A DNA stretch of 64,000 nucleotides from Paracoccus amoyensis (GCF_014490725.1 NZ_JACOQL010000002.1:744001-808000), one strand, 5' to 3'. Positions 28,198 through 37,732 are shown, counted from the first letter of the stretch. The notes: generated by a model not told the origin, from the sequence alone. Translations and numbers: made by a program.

Positions 28198-29172
28198 TCA
28201 GGTCAGAGCAGCGACATTCTGGGCAGCTTTCCTTTGCGCAATGACCGCACAGACCAAAAGCTGGATCATGTGGAACAGCATCAGCGGCAGAATAATCGCT
28301 CCGACCTGTGACGCCGGAAAGATCGCTGTTGCAATTGGCAGTCCGCTGGCAAGGCTTTTGGTCGATCCGCAAAACAGCAGCGTCGTGCGATCCGGCGCGG
28401 GCAGATTAAAAAAGCGCCCTGTCAGCACCATCAGCCACATGCTGATTGCCAGAAAGACGCAGATTACCGCGCCCAGCAGCAGCAGCCGGTTCAGCGGGAT
28501 CGCGGACCAGATACCTGCCACGGTTCCCGCACTGAAGGCCGAATAGACGATCAGCAGGATCGATCCGCGATCAACAATCATGGTCAGAAACTTATGGCGC
28601 AGAATAAAGCCGCCGATCCAGCGGCGCAGCAACTGGCCAAGGACAAAGGGCAACAGGATCTGCAAGGCAATCTTGCTGATGGCATCGGTGCTGATCCCGC
28701 CGCTTTGATGCAATATCAGCGCCATCAGGGTAGGGGTCAGCACAACCGCGACCAGATTGGACAGGGATGCCGAACAGATTGCGGCGGGCACGTTGCCGCC
28801 CGCCATCGCCGTAAACGCAATCGAGGATTGGATGGTTGAAGGCAGCACTGACAGAAACAGGATGCCCAAGGTCAACTCTGGTCCAAGCTGGTCCCCCATT
28901 GTCCACGCGATCAGCAGGCCAAGAACGGGAAACATCACGTAAGTCGCCAGAAACGACAGGGATTGCAGGCGCAGATTCATGAACCCCGCCCGCACGGATG
29001 CGGTATCCAGCTTGGCGCCATACAGAAAGAACAGCAGCGCGACGGCCCAAAAGGTGATCTGCCCAAGGATTTTCGCACCGATGCCCTGGGCGGGCAGGAT
29101 CACTCCAAGTGCCACCACGCCGATCAGCAGAAACATATAGGTGTCGATGCCAAATCGTCTGAGGAATTTCAT
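28198..29172 (-). CDS. Bile acid:sodium symporter family (SLC10A7-like) transporter
   Basis: A 324-residue membrane protein with about ten hydrophobic segments. The core resembles the BASS fold: LFFLYGAKLDT, LSVLPSTIQSSIAFTAMAGGN (a discontinuous helix region with the cation-binding residues) and FCGSTKSLASGLPI near the end. It is closer in pattern to the SLC10A7/YfeH branch than to true bile-acid carriers. Substrate unknown. It lies 29 bases downstream of the gamma-glutamyltransferase gene on the same strand, so the two may be co-transcribed. Confidence 0.85.
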   Translation of the reverse strand: MKFLRRFGIDTYMFLLIGVVALGVILPAQGIGAKILGQITFWAVALLFFLYGAKLDTASVRAGFMNLRLQSLSFLATYVMFPVLGLLIAWTMGDQLGPELTLGILFLSVLPSTIQSSIAFTAMAGGNVPAAICSASLSNLVAVVLTPTLMALILHQSGGISTDAISKIALQILLPFVLGQLLRRWIGGFILRHKFLTMIVDRGSILLIVYSAFSAGTVAGIWSAIPLNRLLLLGAVICVFLAISMWLMVLTGRFFNLPAPDRTTLLFCGSTKSLASGLPIATAIFPASQVGAIILPLMLFHMIQLLVCAVIAQRKAAQNVAALT

Positions 29173-29201
29173 TCATTTCTCCTCGGGCTTTGAAGCCCGC
29201 A

Positions 29202-30779
29202 TCAGAATCCCAGGGCCATGCCGTCTTTGCGGCTGTCCGACCCGCCTTCAAGCAGCCCGTCATCGCGAATGCGGATTGCCTGACCGCCGCCCATCGGGCT
29301 TTTCAGGACGTTAAGCTTGTGCCCCCGGCGTTCCAGATCGGTTCGCACGTCTTGCGATACGGTGGGTTCGATGTCCAGCCTGCCTGCGGTGGCGAAACTG
29401 CGTGGTTCGTCAATCGCGGCTTGCAGGGACAGTCCGCGATCAATGACGCCAGACAGGAACTGTGCATGGCCCGTGGCCTGATACTGCCCGCCCATGACCC
29501 CGAACGGCATCACGGTCCGCCCGTTTTGCGTGACCATGCCCGGAATGATCGTATGCAGGGGGCGTTTGCGCGGGCCGATGGCGTTCGGATGCCCGTCGAT
29601 CAGGCGGAAGGACGCGCCACGACTTTGGAACAGCACCCCGGTGCCGGGGTCGCGCAGCCCAGACCCGAAGCCTTGAAAGATCGAGTTGATAAAGGACACG
29701 GCATTGCCCTGATCGTCGACGACGCACAGATAGATCGTGTCCTTGTGTTCAGGTTCGTCCCACAGGACCGGGGGCATGGCGCGGTCCATGTGGATGCGCG
29801 CGCGCAAGGTGGCAATGGTCTGCTCGGCCAGCAGCGTTTCGACCACATCTGCACAATCTTCGGGATCACCGACCAACGCATCGCGGTGGTGGTAGGCCAG
29901 TTTGGTTGCTTCGGCCAGAACGTGGATCCTGTCGGCTTCGGACAGGGTCGCCAAGTCAAAGCCTTCCAGCAGTTTCAGGATCAGCAGCGCGGCTACGCCC
30001 TGGCCGTTCGGCGGGCATTCATGCACCTCATACCCGCGATAGGTGGCGCTGATCGGGTCGTGCCAGGTTGCACCGTCCTTGCCGTCGGCGAAATCCTGAA
30101 GCGTATGCAACCCGCCAAGGTCGCGCAGAAAGGCGACCATGCTTGCCGCGGTATCGCCTTCGTAAAAGGCGGAGGGGCCAAATTCCGCGATCTGCTGGAA
30201 CCGTTGCGCCAGCAGGGGCTGCGCGACCTGATCGCCCGGTTGTGGCGGGTGGCCGTCAGGGGTCATCGCGGCGGCGGCTTCGGGTGACAGAACGTGCGCT
30301 GATCCGGCCCAGTCCTGTGCAACGCGCGGGGTGACGCGGAAACCGTCCTGAGCATAGTCAATCGCGCGTCGGAAAATCCGCGGCAGGGGCAGGCTGCCGT
30401 GATCGCCATGCAGGCGGCTCCATGCCGAAACGGCACCGGGCACGGTGACGGCATGAGGGCTTTGGTGTGGGATTTCGTCTGACAGACCGGCCTGCCTCAG
30501 GGCATCAAGGGTGGCGGCGGCCGGCGCGCGACCAGAACCGTTCAGCGCCTTAACCCTGCCATCTTTCGGCGCATACAGAACGAAACAGTCCCCGCCGATT
30601 CCGGTCATCAACGGATCAACGACCGCCTGAACAGCGGCTGCCGCAATCGCCGCATCGACGGCATTGCCGCCGCTGGACAAGATCTCCAACCCGGCACTGG
30701 TTGCCAGCGGGTGCGAGGTCGCAATCATTGCGCGCCCGGTCAGTGTTGGGGGGCGGTGCCCAGAAAGGAAATCAAACAT
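29202..30779 (-). CDS. Gamma-glutamyltransferase-family protein with diverged nucleophile motif
   Basis: A 525-residue Ntn-hydrolase. The ATG at 30779 has a GGAG-type ribosome site. The N-terminal 'SSGGNAVDAAIAAAAVQAVVDPLMTGIGGD' segment is typical. The autocleavage threonine aligns with T348 in KDTIYLCVVD, but the usual TTH becomes TIY, a notable change next to the nucleophile. No clear signal peptide is seen, so it may be cytoplasmic. It is divergent from a second, more canonical paralogue. Members act on gamma-glutamyl compounds or, in some branches, on other amides. Confidence 0.87.
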   Translation of the reverse strand: MFDFLSGHRPPTLTGRAMIATSHPLATSAGLEILSSGGNAVDAAIAAAAVQAVVDPLMTGIGGDCFVLYAPKDGRVKALNGSGRAPAAATLDALRQAGLSDEIPHQSPHAVTVPGAVSAWSRLHGDHGSLPLPRIFRRAIDYAQDGFRVTPRVAQDWAGSAHVLSPEAAAAMTPDGHPPQPGDQVAQPLLAQRFQQIAEFGPSAFYEGDTAASMVAFLRDLGGLHTLQDFADGKDGATWHDPISATYRGYEVHECPPNGQGVAALLILKLLEGFDLATLSEADRIHVLAEATKLAYHHRDALVGDPEDCADVVETLLAEQTIATLRARIHMDRAMPPVLWDEPEHKDTIYLCVVDDQGNAVSFINSIFQGFGSGLRDPGTGVLFQSRGASFRLIDGHPNAIGPRKRPLHTIIPGMVTQNGRTVMPFGVMGGQYQATGHAQFLSGVIDRGLSLQAAIDEPRSFATAGRLDIEPTVSQDVRTDLERRGHKLNVLKSPMGGGQAIRIRDDGLLEGGSDSRKDGMALGF

Positions 30780-30922
30780 GCCGCTCCTCCGTTCATGATC
30801 CGTCATGCGATCAATGCCAGCCTTTGCGCAGATGACAACCCCGTTGATGCATCATCGGGGGCTTTCGCGGGCGATCATGGACGCCTAACATCCGGTTGAT
30901 TGCGACAAACCGGGAATAACGC

Positions 30923-32578
30923 GTGACCAAGCAATTGCCGTTCACCTGCGAGAAGCGACCGGCCCTGGGCAGTCTGGGAGTGGTGGTCACGAACTCCCCC
31001 CTTGGCACGGCGGCGGGCAACGAAATGCTGGCTTGCGGCGGCAATGCAATAGACGCAGCCGTGGCGGCGCTGCTGACGTTGACGGTGGTCGAGCCGATGA
31101 TGGTCGGAATCGCGGGGGGCGGGATATCGCATATCCGTCTGGCGGATGGGCAGCATATTGTGATCGACGCGCTTTCCGTCGCGGGCCAGGACGCGCGGCC
31201 GGATATGTTCACCCCCATTTCCGACAGCCCGCCCGATTACATGGAAACCCACGGACGCCGGAACCGGGTCGGCGCATCTGCGGTTGCTGTGCCCGGAAAT
31301 TTGCGCGGGTGGTGCCTGATGCAGGAAAAATACGGACGCTTGCCATTTGCCGACGTGATCGAGCCTGCAATCCGCGTCGCCCAGCGTGGCTTTACCGTGA
31401 GCAACTATCTTGTTGGCGCCGTGCGCGAACACGAGACCGATTTGCTGGCCGATCCCGAAATGGCACGAATGTTCATGCCGGATGGAAAGCCCATTGCTGC
31501 AGGCAGCCGCCTTGTCATGGGTGATTATGCCGAAAGCCTGCGCCTGATCCGGGAACAGGGTGCGGCAGCCCTGCATGAAGGGCAACTGGGCCGCGCGTTG
31601 GTTCAGCGATTGGCAACGGGCCGGTCTGATGCGGGGCATGTGACGCTGAATGATCTGGGTGCATATCGCGCCATAGAACGCGAGGCGATCTTTGGTGACT
31701 ATCGCGGTTACACGGTCACGGGTCCGCCACCGCCGGCCAGTGCGGGCGTGCATGTGACGCAGATGCTGAACATGCTGGAGCATTTCGATATTCGCGCGAT
31801 GGGCTTTGGCAGTCCCGAAAGCCTGAACCTGCTGGCCGGGGTGATCCGCGTGGCGTTCGAAGATCGCAATGCAGCCTCTGGCGACCCCGATTTCGTCGAT
31901 GTCCCGGTCAAGAAGTTTACGTCCAAGACCTATGCGCAGAAATGTTTATCGCGGCTGCGGCGAACCGAAGATGCAATCCCGTGGATGGGGCATGAAAGCC
32001 ATGACACGACGCATCTGACGATTGCCGATGCCGATGGGAACATCGTGTCGGCCACACATACGATCAACGGGCTGTTCGGCGCCTGTATCATGGTTCCGGG
32101 GACGGGGATTATCCCCAACAATTATATGCTGAACTATGATCCGCATCCGGGCCGGGCGCTGTCGATCAGGCCGGGCAAGCGCGTTCCGACCTCGATGGCG
32201 CCAATGATCGTGTTGCGTGATGGCAAGCCCTGCTTTGCGCTAGGCCTGCCGGGGGCGGTGCGGATATTTCCGTCCGCGATGCAGGCCATCGTCAATCTGA
32301 TCGACCATGGGATGACCCTGCAACAGGCGGTCGAGGCGCCCCGCATCTGGACCGATGGGCCGCATGTCGAACTGGAACCCGCCTATGCCCCGATGAAGGA
32401 TGCTTTGCAGGCGATGGGCTATGATGTGCGGCTGGTCAAAACAATCGGCGGCGGCATGAATGCGATCGGTTTCGGCGGTGACGGGATGCTGACCGGGGCC
32501 GCCTGCTGGCGTGCCGATGGGGTGGTGATGGCGCAAAGTGGTGGTCTGGCGCGTCCCGGTGTGCGCTTCAGGATATGA
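30923..32578 (+). CDS. Gamma-glutamyltransferase-family protein, canonical motif
   Basis: A 551-residue Ntn-hydrolase starting at GTG 30923. The processing and catalytic threonine is T362 in HDTTHLTIADADG, the standard sequence. 'CGGNAIDAAVAALLTLTVVEPMMVGIAGGG' marks the N-terminal half. There is no evident signal peptide. It is followed after ten bases by a 2-hydroxyacid dehydrogenase on the same strand, likely one transcript. The two paralogues share only moderate similarity, so they probably differ in substrate. Confidence 0.9.
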   Translation: MTKQLPFTCEKRPALGSLGVVVTNSPLGTAAGNEMLACGGNAIDAAVAALLTLTVVEPMMVGIAGGGISHIRLADGQHIVIDALSVAGQDARPDMFTPISDSPPDYMETHGRRNRVGASAVAVPGNLRGWCLMQEKYGRLPFADVIEPAIRVAQRGFTVSNYLVGAVREHETDLLADPEMARMFMPDGKPIAAGSRLVMGDYAESLRLIREQGAAALHEGQLGRALVQRLATGRSDAGHVTLNDLGAYRAIEREAIFGDYRGYTVTGPPPPASAGVHVTQMLNMLEHFDIRAMGFGSPESLNLLAGVIRVAFEDRNAASGDPDFVDVPVKKFTSKTYAQKCLSRLRRTEDAIPWMGHESHDTTHLTIADADGNIVSATHTINGLFGACIMVPGTGIIPNNYMLNYDPHPGRALSIRPGKRVPTSMAPMIVLRDGKPCFALGLPGAVRIFPSAMQAIVNLIDHGMTLQQAVEAPRIWTDGPHVELEPAYAPMKDALQAMGYDVRLVKTIGGGMNAIGFGGDGMLTGAACWRADGVVMAQSGGLARPGVRFRI

Positions 32579-32588
32579 AGGGGGGCGA

Positions 32589-33548
32589 ATGACCAAGATT
32601 GTCTTGCTGGATATGGCGAATGAAGCGCGGCTGGACCGAATCAGGCCCTTTCTGCCCGAAGGCTGGCGGCTGACGACTGCACATTCGAATGACGAGGCGG
32701 ATCAACTGGCCGCGCTGCAAGGGGCCAGCTTTGCCATTACCGGCGATGTGCCGGTGACAGCAGCGATGATGGCCGTGCCGGGGCTGCGGGCGATCCATAA
32801 GTGGGGCGTTGGTTATGACGGGATCGATCTGGGGGCCGCGCGACTGAACGGCGTGCGTGTGCTGCGCACGACCGGATCAAATGCCGTGGCGGTTGCCGAA
32901 ACGACTTTGGCGCTGATTTTGGCGGTGAATCGCAACATCGTCCGCGGGCATATGGGCATCTCTCGTGGGGAATGGCTGAAATCGGCGGTCGGTCCTACCT
33001 CGGTCACGCTGTCGGGGCGAACGGTGGGGATCATTGGCATGGGCTATATCGGCAAGGCGCTGGCGCGTTTCCTGCAAGGGTTTGGCTGCAAGGTGATCTA
33101 TAACAAGCGGACCCCATTGGGCATGGCCGAGGAAGCCGAAATCGGGATCAGCTTTGCGTCGCTGGAAGATTTGCTGTCAGGATCCGATGTGGTGACGCTG
33201 AATTGCGAACTGAACGCATCGACCCGCAATCTGATCGACCGCGATCGGCTGGCGCTGATGAAGCCCGACGCCATTCTGGTGAACGCAGCAAGGGGAGGCG
33301 TGCTGGTCGAGGCCGATCTGGCCATGGCGATCAGGCAGGGACGTCTGCGCGGGGCGGGCGTCGATGTGTTCTCGATCGAGCCGATCCTGCCCGACAATCC
33401 GCTGATCGGGCTGGATCGCGTGGTGATAACCCCCCATCTGGCGGCGCTGGCGGCCGATGGCTTTGCCGCCGGACTGATCCGAATCATGAAAAATTTTCAG
33501 GCGGTCCAGCGTGGCGATCAACCGCAGGCGATTGATATTCTGGTCTGA
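32589..33548 (+). CDS. D-isomer-specific 2-hydroxyacid dehydrogenase
   Basis: A 319-residue NAD(P)-dependent oxidoreductase. The ATG at 32589 follows a GGGGGGCGA ribosome site. The Rossmann motif GMGYIG lies near residue 150, the arginine in NAARGGVLVEADL and the histidine in TPHLAA complete the catalytic set. It belongs to the phosphoglycerate dehydrogenase/glyoxylate reductase superfamily; the exact substrate is uncertain. It is likely co-transcribed with the upstream gamma-glutamyltransferase gene. Confidence 0.9.
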   Translation: MTKIVLLDMANEARLDRIRPFLPEGWRLTTAHSNDEADQLAALQGASFAITGDVPVTAAMMAVPGLRAIHKWGVGYDGIDLGAARLNGVRVLRTTGSNAVAVAETTLALILAVNRNIVRGHMGISRGEWLKSAVGPTSVTLSGRTVGIIGMGYIGKALARFLQGFGCKVIYNKRTPLGMAEEAEIGISFASLEDLLSGSDVVTLNCELNASTRNLIDRDRLALMKPDAILVNAARGGVLVEADLAMAIRQGRLRGAGVDVFSIEPILPDNPLIGLDRVVITPHLAALAADGFAAGLIRIMKNFQAVQRGDQPQAIDILV

Positions 33549-33550
33549 CG

Positions 33551-34903
33551 TCAGTCCTTTCTACGGTTATCCGCGACGCCCCAAACAGGGATCTGCAATG
33601 GCAGCACCCAGGAATCGGCCGCGAAGCGGTTGATCTGCACCTGTGTCAGATCGGTCATCGGGTCGATGAACGGCTGGCAGGGACGACCATTCAGGGATTT
33701 GCAGATCTCGGCGCTGACAGCGACATCGTAACCATGGTCGCGCCATTCCGCAGCAAGATGATTTGCGAACTGATGAATCAGATCGGCCCGGACCATCATC
33801 TTGCTGACCTGCCGTTCCGTCAGCACCGCATGGGGATCGACAATCCATTCCTGATGCGTGTTTCGGTCGGTGACGATGAAAGCTCCTTCGGCCCAACGGT
33901 CATAGATCCGCATGCGCCATGAAAAGCGATGCCCGTCGCCGCTCCAGCGGGTGTCCGAGGCGAAGAATAGCCCCCGGAGTGGCAGGAACAGTTGCAGGAT
34001 GATCCACAAGGCCATTGCCGCCAAAACCAGCGAGGGCAGCGGGGTTCGCGTGGTTGGTTGAATGGTCTGGAATGATTTTCTGTTTTTGGAAATAAATCTT
34101 AAGGGCCAGTCTGGTGCGAAGAAAATCGTCGAGGCGGCGATGGTCAGCCAGGGAAAAATTCCGATGTTAAAGAAAAACGCATTGGCCGCATGAAAGGCGC
34201 AGTAGGTGATAAAAACCGGCAACCGCGTGCGCGGGTTCAGCAATAATGGCGCACCGATCACATGCAATGCAATCACACCCCAGCTGGCGGCAAGAATAAG
34301 CCAATCGTGCTGAAACAGCGGCTCGGCCCAATGCCCCTGCGAGCGGTCGCGAAGCCACAGGCCCAGAGGTTCGCCCGCCAGCCAGTCGGGGGTCAGCTTG
34401 ACCAAACCTGCATAAATCAGGACGATTTCGGTCTGCAGGCGCAGCATGAAGATTGCGGCATAGGGGACGGTGTCGTTGTGCCGTCGTCGCCATGCATCCA
34501 GCGACCAGACACGGGCAGCGGGCATGAAGCACAACAGCACCAGATACAGGATCACCAGATAGAAATGGTTCAGGTATTCCGCTGCATCCAGCAGGAAGAA
34601 ATAGCTGAACAACAGCGTCAGGGCGATAATCGCCATGCGATAGAACAGCCCCAGCATGACCAGCATTGCCGCCACCCCGACACCCAGCCATGCGACGTGT
34701 ATCCACGGTTCGGGCAGCGGTTTTACCCACGTGAAGCCCGGATAGCTGAAATGAAAATCCGGCTGCACCCAATAGCGCCATATCCGGTCATGCCGGATAA
34801 AGCGGCCACAATCCCACAATATCAATCCGCCCAGAAAAATCCGAAACACCGCCAGCGAATAGGCCGGAACCAGACGTGGCAAAAATGGTGCGGCGATTGA
34901 CAT
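33551..34903 (-). CDS. HTTM-domain membrane protein (VKGC-like)
   Basis: A 450-residue protein with the horizontally transferred transmembrane (HTTM) domain known from vitamin K-dependent gamma-carboxylase. About seven hydrophobic segments occupy residues 10-290; 'YLNHFYLVILYLVLLCFMPA' and 'IVLIYAGLVKLTPDWLAGE' are family-typical. A soluble C-terminal region of about 130 residues follows. The bacterial function is not established and vitamin K-dependent chemistry should not be assumed. It is divergent from a DCC thiol-disulfide oxidoreductase gene, a common bacterial pairing. Confidence 0.82.
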   Translation of the reverse strand: MSIAAPFLPRLVPAYSLAVFRIFLGGLILWDCGRFIRHDRIWRYWVQPDFHFSYPGFTWVKPLPEPWIHVAWLGVGVAAMLVMLGLFYRMAIIALTLLFSYFFLLDAAEYLNHFYLVILYLVLLCFMPAARVWSLDAWRRRHNDTVPYAAIFMLRLQTEIVLIYAGLVKLTPDWLAGEPLGLWLRDRSQGHWAEPLFQHDWLILAASWGVIALHVIGAPLLLNPRTRLPVFITYCAFHAANAFFFNIGIFPWLTIAASTIFFAPDWPLRFISKNRKSFQTIQPTTRTPLPSLVLAAMALWIILQLFLPLRGLFFASDTRWSGDGHRFSWRMRIYDRWAEGAFIVTDRNTHQEWIVDPHAVLTERQVSKMMVRADLIHQFANHLAAEWRDHGYDVAVSAEICKSLNGRPCQPFIDPMTDLTQVQINRFAADSWVLPLQIPVWGVADNRRKD

Positions 34904-34905
34904 GG

Positions 34906-34933
34906 TTCACCCTGACACAAGCTGCGTTATGAT
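34906..34933 (+). promoter_or_regulatory. Possible promoter of the DCC gene
   Basis: TTCACC and TATGAT are separated by 16 bases. The -10 box matches at five of six positions and the -35 box at four. It would give a 5' leader of about 55 bases. Supported only by similarity and position in a divergent intergenic region. Confidence 0.35.
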
Positions 34934-34995
34934 GGAAATACGTCGCGCCGCGGGTGTTATTCCCGACGACGGTCCCCTATCCAAGGTGTCGCAGG

Positions 34996-35352
34996 ATGAG
35001 CATTGAAATCTTTTACGACGGCGAATGCCCGTTCTGCAGCGCCTATGTCAGGATGCTGAACCTGCAACGGAATGTCGGTCAGGTTGATCTGATCGACATG
35101 CGCGCGAATGATCCCCGGTTCCGGGCGCTGGTCGATGACGGTCTGAACCCGAATGCCGGGATGGTTGTCCGCTATGGCCAGACGAACTATGTGGGCGCCG
35201 AGGCGGTTCGCATATTGTCAATCCTGTCACAGAATGGCGGCGCGTTTACCTGGCTGATGCGATCGCCCCACAGGGCCGCGATCATCTATCCGGTCTTGCG
35301 CGCATGTCGGAATGGCGCGCTGCGCCTGTTGGGGCGAAAGCAGATCACCTGA
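34996..35352 (+). CDS. DCC-family (DUF393) thiol-disulfide oxidoreductase-like protein
   Basis: A 118-residue protein. The ATG at 34996 gives the family start MSIEIFYDGECPFC, with the redox cysteines C11 and C14 in the DGxCPxC motif. The rest is the compact thioredoxin-related DCC fold, with a basic C-terminal helix. Next to an HTTM gene in opposite orientation, it may reduce or oxidise a partner of that membrane protein. No experimental function is known for this pairing to my knowledge. Confidence 0.85.
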   Translation: MSIEIFYDGECPFCSAYVRMLNLQRNVGQVDLIDMRANDPRFRALVDDGLNPNAGMVVRYGQTNYVGAEAVRILSILSQNGGAFTWLMRSPHRAAIIYPVLRACRNGALRLLGRKQIT

Positions 35353-35354
35353 TT

Positions 35355-35386
35355 GAAAAAGCGCCAACCTTTCGGATTGACGCTTT
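35355..35386 (-). terminator. Terminator after the Asp-rich protein gene
   Basis: Minus-strand stem AAAGCGTCAA / TTGGCGCTTT (one G-T pair) with a nine-base loop, followed by a T-run (35356-35360). It lies 14 bases after the stop of the minus-strand gene and 3 bases after the convergent DCC gene, so it may serve both. Confidence 0.75.
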
Positions 35387-35399
35387 CGTATCTGGCCGC

Positions 35400-35675
35400 T
35401 CAGTCGTCGTCATCGTGCTCCTGATGCCAACGGCGATCATCATCGTCATCGTCATCGTCGTCATCATCGCGCGAAAAGGGATGTGCTTTGTGCCGGTCGT
35501 CATAGCGATGGAAGTAGGGCCGTCGATCATCACCATCGCCCATAAGGTGCCGGGCTGTGCTTTGGCTGATGATGTCCCGAATGACCTGATCCGTAAAGAA
35601 TGGATCGGCATTCACCGAAGCGGGCAGGGCGATGCCCATAAATCCCACTGCAGTCAGAAGATGGATCGGCTTCAT
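35400..35675 (-). CDS. Small exported Asp-rich protein
   Basis: A 91-residue protein with a signal peptide (MKPIHLLTAVGFMGIALPASVNA, cleavage before DPFF). The start at 35675 follows a GGAGAA site. The mature part has a short folded-looking region (TDQVIRDIISQSTARHLMGDGDD), then a strongly acidic tail with eleven consecutive aspartates and a final DDDD mixed with His and Arg. The repeat is encoded by GAT/GAC codons, so it is prone to length change. A role in binding calcium or other cations in the periplasm is conceivable but unproven. Confidence 0.65.
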   Translation of the reverse strand: MKPIHLLTAVGFMGIALPASVNADPFFTDQVIRDIISQSTARHLMGDGDDRRPYFHRYDDRHKAHPFSRDDDDDDDDDDDRRWHQEHDDDD

Positions 35676-35773
35676 GGCGTTCTCCTGCAATTGTCGCGGC
35701 GCAATTCCACCGCACAGGAGATACGGGCCGGACGTCGAGTTATTCCGGCCGGCCCGCAAAATTCACCAGAGGG

Positions 35774-37570
35774 TCAAGGATGGTTTTTTATATCCTTGTT
35801 GCCGATCAGCATGGTCACCCCTGCCTGCAGCCCCGATACGCATTCAAGGGCAAAGCGGTCTGCATCGCGCGACTGCATGTCCTTTATCAGGTCATCGGCG
35901 TCCTCCGGGTCCTCACCAAGTCGCAGCAGCGCCTCTCGGCCAATTTCGAACGAACTCATCAAGGTTTCACGCATCTGATAATCGACGTTCAATGCCGTAA
36001 GTTCTAACGCGTGCTCGCGGTCAAAGGCACGGACGATGACCGGCACCAATGGAAATTCCTCTTTGACCAGCTCGACGATCTTGGTCGTGGCTTCCTTGTT
36101 GTCGATTGCAACAACGATCAGGCTTGCCTTGGCGGCGCCAGCGGCGTGCAGGATATCCAGCCGCGACCCGTCCCCATACCAGACCTTGAAACCAAAATTT
36201 TCAGCCTCTCGGATCACTTCCGGATCGGAATCGATCAGCGAAATGCTGTGCCCACGGGCCAGCAGCGGTTGACTGACAATTTGGCCCACGCGACCAAAGC
36301 CGATCAGAAGAACGCTTGCCTCAAGGTCATGCGCGACCTCGACCCCGTCCATGCTGACCGCGCCCTTCGGCATGACGCGATCCAACAGCATGATCATGAA
36401 CGGCGTCAGGACCATCGAGACGATGATGATCGCGGTCAGGGTCGCATTCCATTCAGGGGTCAGGATGCCGAATTGCGTGGCGGTTGAATACAGGACGAAG
36501 GCAAATTCACCGCCCTGCGCCATCATGATCGCACGTTCAATCGCCTCGGATCGAGACGCGTGGGTAAAGCGCGCCACAAGATAGATGACCAGCATCTTCA
36601 ACAGCATATAGGCCAGGACGCTGATCAGGACGATGTCCCAGTTCGCTGCGATGACATTCAGATCCAGCGCCATGCCGACGCCCAGGAAGAAAAGGCCCAG
36701 CAGCAATCCACGGAACGGTTCGACATCGGCTTCCAGCTGATGGCGGAACGACGATTCCGACAGCAACACGCCAGCCAGAAATGCGCCCATCGCCATCGAC
36801 ATGCCGCCCGCCTGCATCAGCAGAGCGGCGCCCAGCACCACCAGCAGCGCCGCTGCGGTCATGACTTCGCGTGCGCCGAAGCGGGCAAGAATGCGGAACA
36901 TCGGATCAAGCAGATAGCGGCCGATCAGGACCAAGGTGACGATTGCCGCAATGCCGATGCCAACGCTGATGAACCGGTCGGCCAAAGTGGCTTCTTCCCC
37001 GCCCGGCGCCAGAAATGCGACCAAAGCCAGCAGCGGCACGATCGCCAGATCCTCGAACAGCAGGATGGCAACCATACGCCGGCCTTTTGGCTGCGCCAAT
37101 TCCCCCCGTTCATCCAATATCTGCATGACGATGGCTGTTGATGTCAGCACAAAGCCGGCGCCTGCGACAAAGCTAGCCGAAGTCGGATAGCCCAGCAAAA
37201 TGCCGACCCAGACCAAGGTGGCCATGGCCAGTCCGACCTGCATCAGGCCCAGACCAAAAATCTCGCCCCGCATGGCCCAAAGCCGTGATGGCTGCATTTC
37301 AAGGCCGATGATGAACAGAAACAGCACAACACCCAGTTCGGCGACATGGATGACGGATTGCGGATCGTCGAAAAAGCCAAAGCCAGAGGGGCCGATGGCA
37401 AGGCCCGCTGCCAGATAGCCCAGAACCGATCCCAGGCCGATACGTCGAAACAGCGGAACCGCAATGACTGCGGCGGCCAGCAGGATGGCGACAGCGGTGA
37501 AATCAGCGCCGCCCGCATGTTGTGCAACACTTTCTGCCGCATGCGCGGCTTCCGTTACTTCCGTCGCCAT
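35774..37570 (-). CDS. Kef-type cation:proton antiporter with RCK domain
   Basis: A 598-residue membrane protein. Residues about 20-400 carry the CPA2 sodium/proton-exchanger fold with some 12 helices (for example VLGYLAAGLAIGPSGFGF and LLGLFFLGVGMALDL). The C-terminal RCK/TrkA-N domain begins with the dinucleotide motif GFGRVGQ and ends near residue 560. Members export potassium in response to glutathione adducts or balance pH. No ancillary KefF/KefG gene is adjacent. It lies upstream of the Asp-rich protein gene on the same strand, separated by 98 bases holding a GC-rich hairpin. Confidence 0.9.
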   Translation of the reverse strand: MATEVTEAAHAAESVAQHAGGADFTAVAILLAAAVIAVPLFRRIGLGSVLGYLAAGLAIGPSGFGFFDDPQSVIHVAELGVVLFLFIIGLEMQPSRLWAMRGEIFGLGLMQVGLAMATLVWVGILLGYPTSASFVAGAGFVLTSTAIVMQILDERGELAQPKGRRMVAILLFEDLAIVPLLALVAFLAPGGEEATLADRFISVGIGIAAIVTLVLIGRYLLDPMFRILARFGAREVMTAAALLVVLGAALLMQAGGMSMAMGAFLAGVLLSESSFRHQLEADVEPFRGLLLGLFFLGVGMALDLNVIAANWDIVLISVLAYMLLKMLVIYLVARFTHASRSEAIERAIMMAQGGEFAFVLYSTATQFGILTPEWNATLTAIIIVSMVLTPFMIMLLDRVMPKGAVSMDGVEVAHDLEASVLLIGFGRVGQIVSQPLLARGHSISLIDSDPEVIREAENFGFKVWYGDGSRLDILHAAGAAKASLIVVAIDNKEATTKIVELVKEEFPLVPVIVRAFDREHALELTALNVDYQMRETLMSSFEIGREALLRLGEDPEDADDLIKDMQSRDADRFALECVSGLQAGVTMLIGNKDIKNHP

Positions 37571-37732
37571 GCTTCCGTCTCCTTGTCTTAAGGCGCCTGA
37601 AGGCCAAACTGGTTAAGGTGGCCAAATATCGCGGCCAAGCTGATCTGCGCCGTCAGCGATTGCCAAATTGCCGGGTAACCACCTTGCTTCATGCCAATCT
37701 TAACAGCGGGTTATGATGCGGGTTTGCAACTG

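Noticed and set aside
35676..35773. GC-rich hairpin between the Kef-type gene and the Asp-rich protein gene as a terminator
   Set aside because: Good stem (GGGCCGG/CCGGCCC) but no T-run follows on the minus strand; it could equally be a leader structure.
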